The notes under the pieces were generated by a model. It ran no database searches. It saw nothing but the letters and a program-made list of their open reading frames with translations, and was not told where the DNA came from. Below are positions 23,215 to 34,576 of a stretch of DNA of 64,000 nt, piece by piece. Each line of letters starts with the position of its first letter. Positions within the stretch are counted from its first letter, which is position 1. Position numbers and translations under genes: made by a program. The stretch comes from Petrosia ficiformis (Eukaryota; Porifera; Demospongiae; Haplosclerida; Petrosiidae), in NCBI GenBank assembly GCA_947044365.1, contig OX345637.1:10435576-10499575 (forward strand), in the 5' to 3' direction.

Positions 23215-24595
23215 TCAACTTGGTCTTAATTTTATTATAAAGTTTTTGTTAGGGAATACATTTTAGTTTTAGTTTAGTTTTAGTTTTCAAAGGCAAATGT
23301 AATTTTAGTTTTGGTAGCCTAATTGTAGTTGAATAAATTCATTTTTATTATAACTATAAATGAGCTATTGCTCATGCCTGTTGTAGAGTCCAGTGTTAGC
23401 TAAGAATTCTCTGTGGAGTTGTAGATACCACTTTCATCTTTGGTATTTAAGATACACTTAATTTCAGATACATACACTGTTAAAAATAGGGGGGGGGGGG
23501 GGGGGGGGGTTTCATACACATGTTTAAAGATAGTGTATCGTGGTTGTTAAGTGAACGTTTATCTAAACATAGTAATAATTATAAAGTAAATCATTCAATA
23601 GGAATGATATTTTCAACATCATCATTTTGTAGACACTCTCACTAACTTTAGTTTGTGAAAGAACAAAAGTAACCATGACAACTTGGTTTGCACTCCAGGG
23701 GTGTTATTTTTAAACATGCGTATGAGCACTGCATTTTTAACAGTGTATCAATCACAAATTAATAGTGGTGCCCATTGTCAGAAACATTCTACAATGAATT
23801 CACTAACATTGTCATTGAATATTATTGGTAAAGTGAGAATTTATGTAATGGAGAAACAAAAGAAGTTCACAAAATTTTATTTGCAACACTAACAGTAACA
23901 GCAGACATTGAAATGAAACTTAATTAATATTTTTATATAGGTAGCACCTCTGTGACATCCTGTAATTGGCTATTTTCTGGACATTTTACTTCTGTCTTGC
24001 ACTTGACTGGACAAATTGTCTGATTATACTTATTAAAAGAGTAAAATAAGAACAGTAACCTCACAGTGAGGTTAATTATTAGTCAAGAGCAGTCATGACC
24101 TAGTTGGTTACTTCTATATCTCTCATAAGCCATAAATGGGTGAATATGAACAAAGATTGCACAGTAGCAATAGTATAGTCAAGCTATTAAGGTTGTAGTC
24201 TTTTCCGTGGGCGGATGCTACTCCAATCAGACTGAATCAGTTTCTAGTCTTGCCAGCTTACTCAATTCTGTATCTTTTGGAAGCCACACCCACCCAGGGG
24301 TATAATTATTGGGCCTAAATGTTTTCAGAAACAAAGCTAAACACGGCCCACGGGTGGGAAACAATGGCTGTAGTTGCTCTCTGAGAAAGATCGGAGTTTG
24401 ATAGTGTCTAGAAAGGTAAATTTTATAGTTTCGGTGAAAAGCTACAGAATTCAGCTTTCTTCAGCCTCTTGTAACTATAAAAGTAAAATGAATTTGCAGA
24501 AAACGGCTCTATTTGTTCAAAATGCATTGTACTTGATGCACGGAAAATTTGAGCCTGTGTTGTAGGCTGCTTCTGTCTCATTTCTCAGTCCAGCG
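23215..24595. other. 3' flank of GT92 copy 1
   Basis: Shows TTTAGTTTTAG repeats (about 23265-23290), a run of 19 G at 23490-23508, an AATT site at 23577-23580 that is the empty counterpart of the transposon insertion in copy 2, and one copy of a unit of about 200 bp (24360-24543) that is tripled in copy 2. No gene seen. Confidence 0.75.
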
Positions 24596-27500
24596 ATGCT
24601 GAATCCAAGTAGAAACAGCGACAGGAACAAGACTAGTACTTGTTACAAAGCAATTATCCAGTTTTGGAGGCATGGTATAGCCAATGAAGGTAAGAGCAAT
24701 TTGATAAAAATACTTGCAAACCCTTTGAATATTTGTTTGTTTTTGCTTTGAATGTTGTTTTGCAACCTTCGTCCCAGCCCTAATATATATACTGTATATA
24801 TATATATATAATATAACATTGTATTATATGTATGTTTTTATGGCCCGTAGGGCCATCCCTATAATTGCTTTCCACGGGGTTTAATGTATAATATATATAT
24901 AATTTATATAATTATTATTATAATTATAATTATATAATTATATATAATTATATTCTTGTGTCACTTGCGCGACTATGCGTAGTTAAGGAAGTTGCGTCAT
25001 TCCCGGGGGCTCGGTCAATTAATGGGCGTGGCGCGTAAAAGAACGTGGGTTTGAGCTACAAACCAGCTAGGAAAGGATGTAAAACTGCTTATGTAGCAGA
25101 GAAACAGTATAGATATTATGCAAGAATCTTTAACAAGTAAGTATGATAAGTTGTTGAGTTTCAGGTCATCATTTAGAACCTTGAAGGAGTACCTCAGTCA
25201 GTTCATCAGACATCTGTGTATTTAGACTGCAATTAGGCTTACACTTACTTCTTCAGGCCCCAGCTTTCGAGTACACAGAAAGGTAGAGACACTAATGCCA
25301 TCAGCAATTCTTAATACATAGTCATCACAAAACAAATATAGGGATGTTTTTTCTCTATATACACTTGTTATGTTTGTATGTACAGTGTACGTATATAACA
25401 TAAGGCATGGTAATTCGGACACAAATTTAGTTTGCCACAACCGAATTAAATGTTAACCAAATTACATTAGTCGCAAGTACATATATAAGTGCAACTCACA
25501 GCTGAGATGCTACTTAGTACATACAGTGTAAGTGCACCTTGTGTAACTTCACCTGGAAAAAAACTTCGAAGCTTGGCTACCGCCCCCACTTTAATGTGGC
25601 AAGGTAATTAGTAGTCCTTTAGTAAATTAGAAAAGTACTGATGACGAAATGTTTTTTGACGAACGTGGTTTTTGTTACTAAACTACAAGACATAAAGACT
25701 ACATCACAACTCTTTATCCATCTACATGTATAGGTTTCCCTACTGTGATACTCGTAAATATGTTATTTATTTATACTAAGTCACTTTATTCTTATAGGAA
25801 GAAACTACAGAAGACACTCATTCAGTGGATAAACATGTATGTCTATGTGTCATGTGTGATATAGCATATTACATAGTTATATTATATATATGTGTATATG
25901 CAGTATGTGACACACAAATGGTAATGTTCTTGTTAGCAGTAAGTATTGACTACCACTGCACCACTAAATGTAGAATTTTGGTGGTGCCATTTGTAGTAAG
26001 TGCATAATGAATGTAGTTATCATAACCACAACACCTTACAGGAAGCTACATGTATATTCTAGAAACCCACAACAATGATGAGAGTGTAGTTGTTTATAAG
26101 CCCGAACTTTTGCTGCAATTCAACAAGCCGCCCCCACAACCTTTTTATCTTTAGGTTTTTATTTAAGCGAGGCAGGGGGGGGAGCAATTTTTGGAAGGGT
26201 TCCCTCCCTCCCTCCCTCCCTCCCTCCCTCCCTCTCTCTTGTGGCTGTTGTGTCTATGCAGGCATGCCTGCTAAGCACCTTGGTCATAGGAGGGAGGGGT
26301 TTAGAACCCAAAGTTTCTCATTAATGAATATGAAGTACATGTATAGCTCCACCTACATACAAAATTTTGTAGGAGGAATGGTCTGGTGATGTGCACACTA
26401 GAGTAGTGTCTATATGTATAGGAAGCGAATTGTACTTCATATCGTGGGCGTCACAGTTACTTTAAGTACTTTACGTATATATATTATATACAATATTATA
26501 CATGTATATATATATATATATATATATTATATTACACATATATATATATATATATATGTAATATATATAACATGGCTTTGAGGTGTGTATCAATAATATC
26601 AGACCTGAACCCCGAGATAGGCCAAGGGCTGCTATCGAGGGGTGAAGGGCTAATATTGCTGATACACACCGAGAAGCCATGCCATAATAGAGACTGTTTT
26701 CATGATATGAAACACGGTATACTACGCATGAACAGTCAAGATAAATCCATGCATAGCAACATAATTAAGATTCACTAAAATAATTAACAATAATGGTTGC
26801 AGTTCAACAGCTTGGATGATTCTTCATGAATGCCCTCCACTTTTGATATTAAATCATCTCAGAATTCCTTTTTGAGTGTATGCACCACTTTCTTCATTGA
26901 AATTCTCCAATCAGACTTTTATTAAGTTCTGTTAGTTTTCAGTAAAATGGATGGTGTTCTCTTACACTGAGTAAATTTATAACATTCGAAAGTTCAATAG
27001 TCTCCATGTTATTATAATTAAATTACATGTAGATGTACATGTGATCCAATTTGTCTACTCAGAGCCAAACTTTAATAATAGTGTACATGTACGTCTATAG
27101 GTCTGCCCTACAATGTACGTCTGACCTGCAAAACTAGTCAAGATGTAACCATGCAGCAGCAATGGTTTCTATATTTTTATTAATTTGATACTAATTTCAC
27201 TTCATTCTCACAGGGAGACATTATTACTCAAAATATAGTGGATAAGGTATGTCTATTTGATATACATTATATTAAGGGGGGGTGTAGCCTTTGTCAGAAT
27301 ATCAATCCCACCCCAGGAAGTTAGATTGCCAGTACCAATTCCCATTTTTATTTACTGGCTTACTATTAGCATAGTACTTTGTATTTTTTTAGCATACTAC
27401 ACTAAATAAAATAAAAAACTACATGTACCTTTTTACAAATTTTCAAGTGATTTGACGTTTGTGTATTCATTATGTATTCTCTGTTTTTTTTTCTTGGTAA

Positions 27501-30500
27501 ACTGAGCCCTGACTGTTGTCTTGATGTCTAACTCTCCATCTTTGAGTATAAATTTTACTAGCATATCGTTTGTCATAGTTCTGGTACTGAGTATAGTACT
27601 ATAGTCTTTATATACTCACCATCACATCTTTAAAAAAATAGATGGACTTCATCTCGCTACATAATCACTGTGGATGGACCCAAAATATTAATAAGAACTT
27701 GTAATAGAATTTTCCTAACTAATCAAAGTTTTTGAATATCAATAATTGTAATAAATAAATATTACTACTTACGATACGCAGTTCCAAAAAGAAATTGTAA
27801 ACAAAAGTTCATAAAGACAAATATTTAAAACCAGATGCTTTTCCTTTTTGCTGTAACTGTAACAGGCATCACGTTTTGTATGTGGTTGATGTAATGGGTA
27901 CATAATTCAGGTATCATCATCTTCCCAAACTATTGAACACCTTTTATTACATGTAGTACTGCCTGATTAGTTTGTCTCTTAGAATAAGTTTTCATTGATT
28001 CCCATACATGTTCTATAGGATTCAGGTCAGAGTTTCTGTTGAGAAGCGCCACCAGTTGATCATCTGTTCAATAAAATAAATTTTGTGCAAATGTGGATGT
28101 ATGCTTAGGATTGTTATCTAGTAGAATTGGTGTGCATCAGACTTGTAGTTGAAAATATATCTGTAGAAAACAGATATATCAGAATGTATGTTTTGTTTGC
28201 AATACTATTTCTTCCCATTACGAGATAAGGAAATTTGTTTTGCAAACTTTATTATATATATCTGATAACAGTATTTACTTTTATCATATGTAGGAAGTAC
28301 CTGTTCTTGAAGAATCAAGTACAGAAGAAGATGATTTGGACATTTCTTTAGAAGTGAATGAGGTAAACAATGATTCACTACTGTACGTTCCCACTCCTGA
28401 AAGATCTTTGGAAAAACTAAACCCCATAGTAATACCGGAAAAGATTTTTGTAGTGAGCCTTAAACAATTGAATGTGTTTGTTGAAGCAATCAACAGCGTT
28501 CGTTGTTGTGTAACGCCTGGTTGCAATGGCATACTAGTTCCTGTGTCGTTACAAAGTAAGGGGTTAGGAGGTACAGTGAATGTTAGTTATGTTTGTAATG
28601 GCTGCGGTATTTCAAAAGTATTTTTTGAAGGCTCTTTAAAGAACGAATCACTAAATACTACTGAAGTAGGGGCATCCATTCAGGTAGCATTTATCATATC
28701 AGGGTGTCTCTATGCTACATACTGTCAAGTATTGAAACTATCACTCGGGCTTGATACTGTCTGTTTCAGTACTTTCTATTCAACCATCGAAAGAATGTAC
28801 CCTGTAGTCAAGCAGATGGTTGACGAGATGTGTGAGGAAGCTAAAGAAGAGATGAAGACAATTGATGAACACACTCTTGGCTCGTGGAAGCAGGCAGTAA
28901 CGAGTGCAGACGCAGCATGGATGACACGTGGCTACCACTCCAAAAATGGCACATTCAGTGTGCGCAACTACTATAATGGAGCGCTCCTGTATTACAAACA
29001 CTTGTGTCAACGTGGTAGGGACAACATAGTAGAAGGAGAGCTATATAAAGGAACATCTAAATCCATGGAAGGATTTGCAGCGCGGGAGGTTATGCATCAA
29101 GCTAGAGAGGAAGGGATGAAACTTGCTGTCCATTGGCAAGATTCAGATTCATCTTCTGCAAAACCAGTAGCAGAATGCTTTCCTGAATGCAAAATTATGA
29201 TCTGTGGTGGCCATGCAGGCAAAAATCACTTAAAAGCTCTCGAAAATTACTCCAAGATGAAGGAACCTTCGATAGATTTAATTAGAAAGCACAAAGACAG
29301 GTTCCCTCTAATAAGTAGTGGAGTACGCTGCCGCTGTCCTAAGCGCCACAGCCAAGGTTGTGGTTGTATTACTGATGCTTTCATCATGAGAGCACATAAT
29401 AACTTTTCTTACATTCTGACAGACTCTAAGTCTGCTGAAGAATTTGCGAAAAGGCTAAGAGTACTACCCAGACATGTGCATGACGAGCACAAATGGGAAG
29501 TGAAGGAAGAGGGAGCAGAACCAACAACAGAGCATTGTGATTTTCATCCTCTCAGAGTGTGTAGCTGTGGCAAATGTGCCGATAAAGAAAACATTAAGTG
29601 TGAAGGAAAATATTACAGTACACGGTACGGGCTCATGTGTGCATTTCACTCTCTCCTTTATGAAATTGAATGTGACTATAGAGCCTCAATGGCTGACAGG
29701 CTCGTTCATCCTGTGCTGAAAAGAGGCCACTCCAATTGGTTAGAAGCCTCACACAACGTATTCATCAGGTTCAGGTCAAAGGACATCAGCCTGGAGAGGC
29801 TTCACTATGAGGTTTCCACTAATCTAGCCCTGTTGCAGTCTAACATGACTTACATGTACGAGAAACGAGGTCCAAATTATCACTGGATACCCGACTTATA
29901 CAAACGTCTGAATCTTCCGGTGTATGAAGGTATCCAAGAGGCTGTGACGACATATAACATAAAAAGGAGACAGCAATTGGGCAGTGCAAAACAAGAGAAG
30001 GCGAAGAAAAGGAGAATACAGTTGTTGAAGTTTCGAACGAAAGAAGCAGCAGAGCGTCGTGCGTGGTCAAAGAAACATGGAGGTGACACATATGGCAAGA
30101 CTGACGATAGGGATTCCAAACCCCCTCAGAAGAAGAAAGGTAGCAAACTCCCTGAGAAGCAGAAAGGTAGCAAAGCCCCTGAGAAGAAAAAAGGTAGCGC
30201 TAACATATTAAATATCGACAATTTAGAGGACATGGTTTGTGACGAAGGAGATGTTGTTTACACTGCCAAAGATCAAGATACTGATGATGCAGATACACGT
30301 ACAATGTTAAGTGACGATGAATTGTCCATTAGCGACTCCAGCCTTGAAGAGGACTATCTTGAGGACAGTATGATATACGACGACGAACCAGAATGTACTT
30401 GTGGTGCCGAAGGCAGAGGTCACAAGAGAGACTGCCCCTTGAATCCTCATTGCCTTTATCAAGCAAAGCCTGCCACTTCTACCCCTGTACGTCTTCCAAC

Positions 30501-31464
30501 TTCAGCCCCCTTTAAAGACAGGAAACGGAGCAGTCTACGAGTACACGTGTTTCCCCCAGCCAAGAAAGGCAAACTCTCGGCTTCGTGCAGTACCATGCAG
30601 AGTGCGAGAGTATTGGCTGAGTCCTTCAGTCCAGACTCTTCTTTGTCTCCCGAAGAGGACGTATACTGCAACTGCCGAGGAAGAGATGAAGGGGATATGG
30701 TGGAATGTGATGGACGTAGTTGCACCTTCCAGTGGTTTCACTTTGAGTGTGTGGGGATCACTGAAGCTCCCGAAGGTAAATGGTACTGCGATGACTGTTC
30801 ACAAGAGCTCAATATCGACGATTCGTGTGTTGAAGTCATAGGCGAAAGCCCAGCCACAGTAACTGTGACCGGCCCACTGCCCACTGAAGAGTGGAAAAGT
30901 GCTGCCAGAGATGTTATTGCTAAATTGTCTCGTTGTGAACTCACTGCTCGATCTCAACGAGTCCAGAAAATTCCCTGTAGAGATATCGAGCCCCACATTC
31001 GTGACAGAGTTCGGGGCGATGACAACTGCCTATTCAGAGCTTTTTCTAAAGAAGTTACAGGAACTGAATCTAACCACCAAGCTGTTCGTCAAGCAATTGT
31101 TAATTTCATGACACACAAAGATAATGCTTACCGTTTCTGTAAGGACTGCTTTGCAGGTGACACTCTTGAGGCAAACCTTTATGAGCCTATTAAGAGTATG
31201 ACCGGTTACATCAAGGAAAAGAAGCTGGATCAGCGTGGATGGGGAACTGACCGCGAGATTAGAGCTTTTGCTACCCTGTGTCAGATTGATGTTTGTACAT
31301 ACTCTGACAATTGGTCCAGTCGTGCTTGGCTGAAGTTTTCCCCCTCTTTTGTAACGAGCACTGCATGCCCAAGTCAGACTACAAGATCTACCTATTCCAC
31401 ACAGAGGAAAGGAACCACTATGATCGTGTGGTTCCTTCTGTATAAAATCACAGAGTACATGTAA
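24596..31464 (+). CDS. MULE-like transposase fused to PHD finger and OTU domain
   Basis: The main exon, 28294-31464, is open for 1057 codons. Proposed upstream exons in matching phase are 24596-24689 (MLNPSRNSDRNK), 25067-25136, 25798-25840 (donor uncertain) and 27214-27246. Counting from the Met at 28336: residues about 190-200 SADAAWMTRGYHSKNG and about 266 WQDSDSSSAKP give two Asp, about 288-298 ICGGHAGKNH gives the CxxH of MULE transposases, and about 470 NWLEASHN a candidate Glu. A Lys-rich repeat (about 595-618) could serve nuclear entry. A PHD finger follows (about 776-825; YCNCRGRDEGDMVECDG, then FECVG and WYCDDC). The OTU cysteine-protease domain (about 880-1042) carries the nucleophile motif GDDNCLFRAF. 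Its His motif NHYD is only in another frame after about 31345, so the C terminus is frameshifted. It is probably a transposon protein; family membership is from memory of motifs. Confidence 0.72.
24836..25075. repeat. Inverted copy of 20885-21090 repeat
   Basis: TGGCCCGTAGGGCCATCC, GTCACTTGCGCGACTATGCG and CGGTCAATTAATGGGCGTGG here match the reverse complement of the block in GT92 intron 1. A CG-containing, GC-rich repeat in AT-rich surroundings, interrupted by an AT tract (24890-24950). Confidence 0.75.
26195..26235. repeat. CCCT tract
   Basis: (CCCT)n run of about 40 bp within the proposed intron of the MULE-like gene. Confidence 0.9.
26470..26685. mobile_element. Foldback element with CATGGCTT ends
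   Basis: From CATGGCTTTGAGGTGTGTAT at 26571 the sequence is an imperfect inverted repeat of the block ending ATACACACCGAGAAGCCATG at 26682. The arms are roughly 45 bp with a short loop, preceded by TA-rich tracts at 26478-26570. Looks like a small MITE. Confidence 0.7.
27885..28160 (-). pseudogene. Tc1/mariner transposase relic
   Basis: The minus strand reads ILLDNNPKHTS, an in-frame stop, then RNSDLNPIEHVWESMK, which are the second Asp motif and the SPDLNPIE motif of Tc1/mariner transposases. Stops and missing upstream parts show it is dead. It lies in the last intron of the MULE-like gene. Confidence 0.8.
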
Positions 31465-32127
31465 TCGGTACGAACCACTTACACATAGCAGATGTGGTGG
31501 GAACAGTGAGTACATAACTCATGTACCACCTGTGGGTGGCATGTATGTATTCATTTGGACCAGTCACATGTATGTACATGTACACGTGTGGGTGACATGT
31601 AACGCAATGTGTATGTGCTCAGTGTTGGTGTCGTGTATCACGTGTGGGTGGCATGTATACCGACACTGATTGATTGTGTAGCTTTTACAGACTGAAGACT
31701 GAAGCATAGAGTAAAAAAGAAGGAATGTATTTTTTTGTTGAGTTACAACAGTATTTACAATTAACCTAGTGTATAATTTAAACTAACCCCTTTGCCCTTG
31801 CTGGCCGAGGGCAATGGGGATATTATTTCTCTCCATCTCTCTCTTGCTCTCTTTGCTATATGTTTCAAACATCTTCATGTGTACCAATGACTGGCTATAC
31901 GTAATATAGTCACGATGCTTTTGACATACGGTTTTGTTTGAAACATGTAGTAGGATAGAGTAGCAAGGGAGAGACATAGTTTTTTTTTTGTTGTTGTTAA
32001 TGCACAAAGTTTCACTTGCGTATCTGTTGTGTTTGTGTATTGTTCTAAGGTTGTTGTTAGGCTTTTATAAATCTACATGTACATGTATGTGTCATATCAA
32101 GACCAAGATGTCTGGTTTAGGGCTGCA
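31465..32127. other. Spacer after the MULE-like gene
   Basis: The segment 31520-31665 repeats CACGTGTGGGTGGCATGTAT three times in variant form. The rest is AT-rich with no coding signal. The alternative end of the OTU frame stops just upstream of here. Confidence 0.6.
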
Positions 32128-32515
32128 AGTACACACCCATCTTTGATGGTTTAAGACGTGTGCTTGTGTGCTCTTTCCAGACTTCCTGTACGCACCCCGT
32201 CATTAGACGGGTTTACAAGTAGCGTACATGGATCAAGACCACAAGACCAAAACTTCCTGTACGCACCCCATCGTTTAGATGGGTTTACAAGTAGCGTACA
32301 TGGATCAAGACCACAAGACCAAGACTTCCTGTACGCACCCCATCATTAGACGGGTTTACAAGTAGCGTACATGGATCAAGACCACAAGACCAAGACTTCC
32401 TGTACGCACCCCGTCATTACACGGGTTTACAATTAGCGTACATGGATCAAGACCAAGACTTCCTGTATGCACCCCATCGTTTAGATGGGTTTACAAGTAG
32501 CGTACAGGAATGACA
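32128..32515. repeat. 71-bp minisatellite of nested hairpins
   Basis: Five units start near 32181, 32252, 32324, 32395 and 32458 with ACTTCCTGTACGCACCCC. Each has an outer stem TGTACGC/GCGTACA and an inner stem CCCGTC/GACGGG or CCCATC/GATGGG. An incomplete relative with CCCATC/GATGG lies at 32136-32151. Confidence 0.9.
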
Positions 32516-32864
32516 ATGGTGGGAATGACAATCCCTACCCTACTGTGAACCACTCAACGTGTGTTCACAAGGGATTGTGCATCTCTTACTCTGTCGTGAT
32601 CCATCTTGTATGGTGAGCTTCCTAGTGCAATCCTGATGGTGAGCAGCCAGCTCGCATGTCAATGAGACATGTGTATGAGACGCTGGTTTAGGGATAAGCA
32701 GAGTGAGAGAGGGTGGCAGGGAGGGGGGCTTGCGACACAGTGACACCTTCTCGCGATGGTGCAGGCCGTCACTCTCTTTGCAGACATACATGTATGCAGG
32801 GTATGGATACAGTGAGCCGATTTTGTGATTTTCACATTTTAGCTTCTTGCATTGTTGGACAACG

Positions 32865-32911
32865 CCCTGCTGGAATGGCTGTTTCCAGTGGAAACAGTCA
32901 TTCCAGCAGGG
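32865..32911. repeat. 47-bp hairpin
   Basis: Arms 32865-32886 and 32890-32911 pair with one mismatch around a 3-nt loop (CCCTGCTGGAATG ... CATTCCAGCAGGG). The stem is long enough for cruciform extrusion or a small-RNA precursor. No transcript evidence. Confidence 0.8.
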
Positions 32912-33947
32912 TCTTTCCACACCACTGCATATAAGTCTACCGAGAGTGTGCTGAGATCACTGTAAACTGTTGTGGGGGCTACTGTTAGTTCTCACGTCAG
33001 TTAAGTAGTGTTGTTTTAGTTAACTATAACTACATCCCCTTTCAGTAGTTAACTACCTAGTGTATAACTAAAGCCATATGGCCCATAATGGGCACTTTTT
33101 GAAGTTAGTTTGCGGCATACTGTAACTGTAACAAAGAAGTAGTCATTATCATCATACTAAAACAGCACTACTGATTTAAGCAAGCCTCACTCTTACTCTG
33201 TATTTTACATTGAGGGACTAAATAATTGTTGTTCACCTTTTTTTAATTGAGTATATGTAGGTGAAGAACAAACAAGCAAGTGGACACACAGAAAACTATG
33301 GTATTTTAATATTTGTATAATTGTAAATAGGCTAATTATGACATATTACTAGCCTACAGATGATATGTACAGTATGTGTGTAAGTGTACTCAAGCCTACA
33401 ATTGATATGTATGTGTACTGTATAGTGTGTACACCTGATATGTACATGTATGTGTATGCTGTACAGTGCGTACTTAAGCCGACAATTAATATGTACATGT
33501 ACTCGAGCCTACACTTGACATGTACATGTATGTGTGTAGTAATCCATAACAGTAAGTAATAGTAATAGTAATCTACTAGGTTATAGTAATAGTAATATAT
33601 TACATTGACCTCAGAGGTAATAGTAATATATTGTAATTGACCCCATGTCTGTAATATGTATTTAATGATCTTATGACGTTAAACTATACACTATAGTACA
33701 TGTAAGGGTATTAAGTTACAGTATAATCATGCATTAACCTTATGATATTAACTATAGTATATTAACCTTATAATATTAAACTATACGTAATGGTTATAAG
33801 ATGCCAGGTAGCCATATGTCAGTATGTACATGTACGTGTATGAATACATGTTCATGTATGTGTACTGTGTCACACATTTTATTTTAACTCATAAAATCAT
33901 AGTAAATAATAATAATTATTTTACATGTATTTTTTTGTGTTTTTTAG
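32912..33947. other. AT-rich spacer with TGTACATGTA repeats
   Basis: Repeated TACATGTATGTGT and AGTAATAGTAAT motifs between 33360 and 33790. I see no coding exon here. Confidence 0.55.
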
Positions 33948-34027
33948 AGTTAGCAACTTACAAAGGCTCCTATTCTTCATCGACCAGCAGGAATATATAT
34001 ATGAGATACACATCTGATGAATACAAG
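33948..34027 (+). pseudogene. Orphan exon, CUB-like fragment
   Basis: Preceded by a T-rich tract and TAG and followed by GTAAAT, it encodes ELATYKGSYSSSTSRNIYM and RYTSDEYK. The pattern of Ser-rich loop, hydrophobic strand and TSDE recalls the last strands of CUB domains. No neighbouring exon of the same kind is recognised, so it is probably a gene fragment. The call is weak. Confidence 0.35.
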
Positions 34028-34396
34028 GTAAATACAAGGTAAAAGACCACACCCCTAATTAAATTTGTTATTCTACATATACATGTACATGTATGTTGAC
34101 TGGATGTGTGATAATTGATTTCATTATCCTAATCTAGTTATAGTGATCGTAATTAATGTAGTGTATAACAATAGATGTTTGGTTTCATTAGTCTTGGTTG
34201 TTTTAGTTGACCATAACTATAGCTAAAACCCCTTTTATTAGTATGGGTGCTATGACTTTTAGTTAACTCAACTATAACTAAATTACAATTATATATTGTA
34301 AAAATGTTACTGTAATTAACTCAACTGAAACAAGATATGTAGAGAAAAAAGTATTCCTATGACTGCTTTGTGGTGTCCAGCATTCAGTAATCATGG

Positions 34397-34576
34397 CTGA
34401 GTTTGGGAATCGAGCTAGCTAATGGCAAAATGAGTACTCTTATAAATCGTAATACTACTATACCATATTCTCACTCACGAGTTTACAAAAATAACGAGGA
34501 CTATCAGACTGAAGCTGTTATAGAAGTCTCTGAGGGAGAGGAGAAAATAGCAAAGAGTAATCGCTTGTTGGGAAGA
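34397..34576 (+). pseudogene. HSP70 substrate-binding-domain fragment
   Basis: The frame reads LSLGIELANGKMSTLINRNT, then TIPYSHSRVY and VIEVSEGEEKIAKSNRLLGR, matching the start of the HSP70 substrate-binding domain (LSLGIE, LI.RNTTIP, V.EGE, N.LLG). It has no start or rest of the protein and ends exactly where the duplicated receptor sequence begins (34577), so it marks a breakpoint. Confidence 0.85.

Noticed and set aside
30459..31515. Minus-strand frames under the PHD/OTU region
   Set aside because: Shadows of the long coding exon on the plus strand.
32128..32515. CRISPR-like array of palindromic repeats
   Set aside because: Units are contiguous minisatellite copies without unique spacers, in an intron-bearing animal genome.
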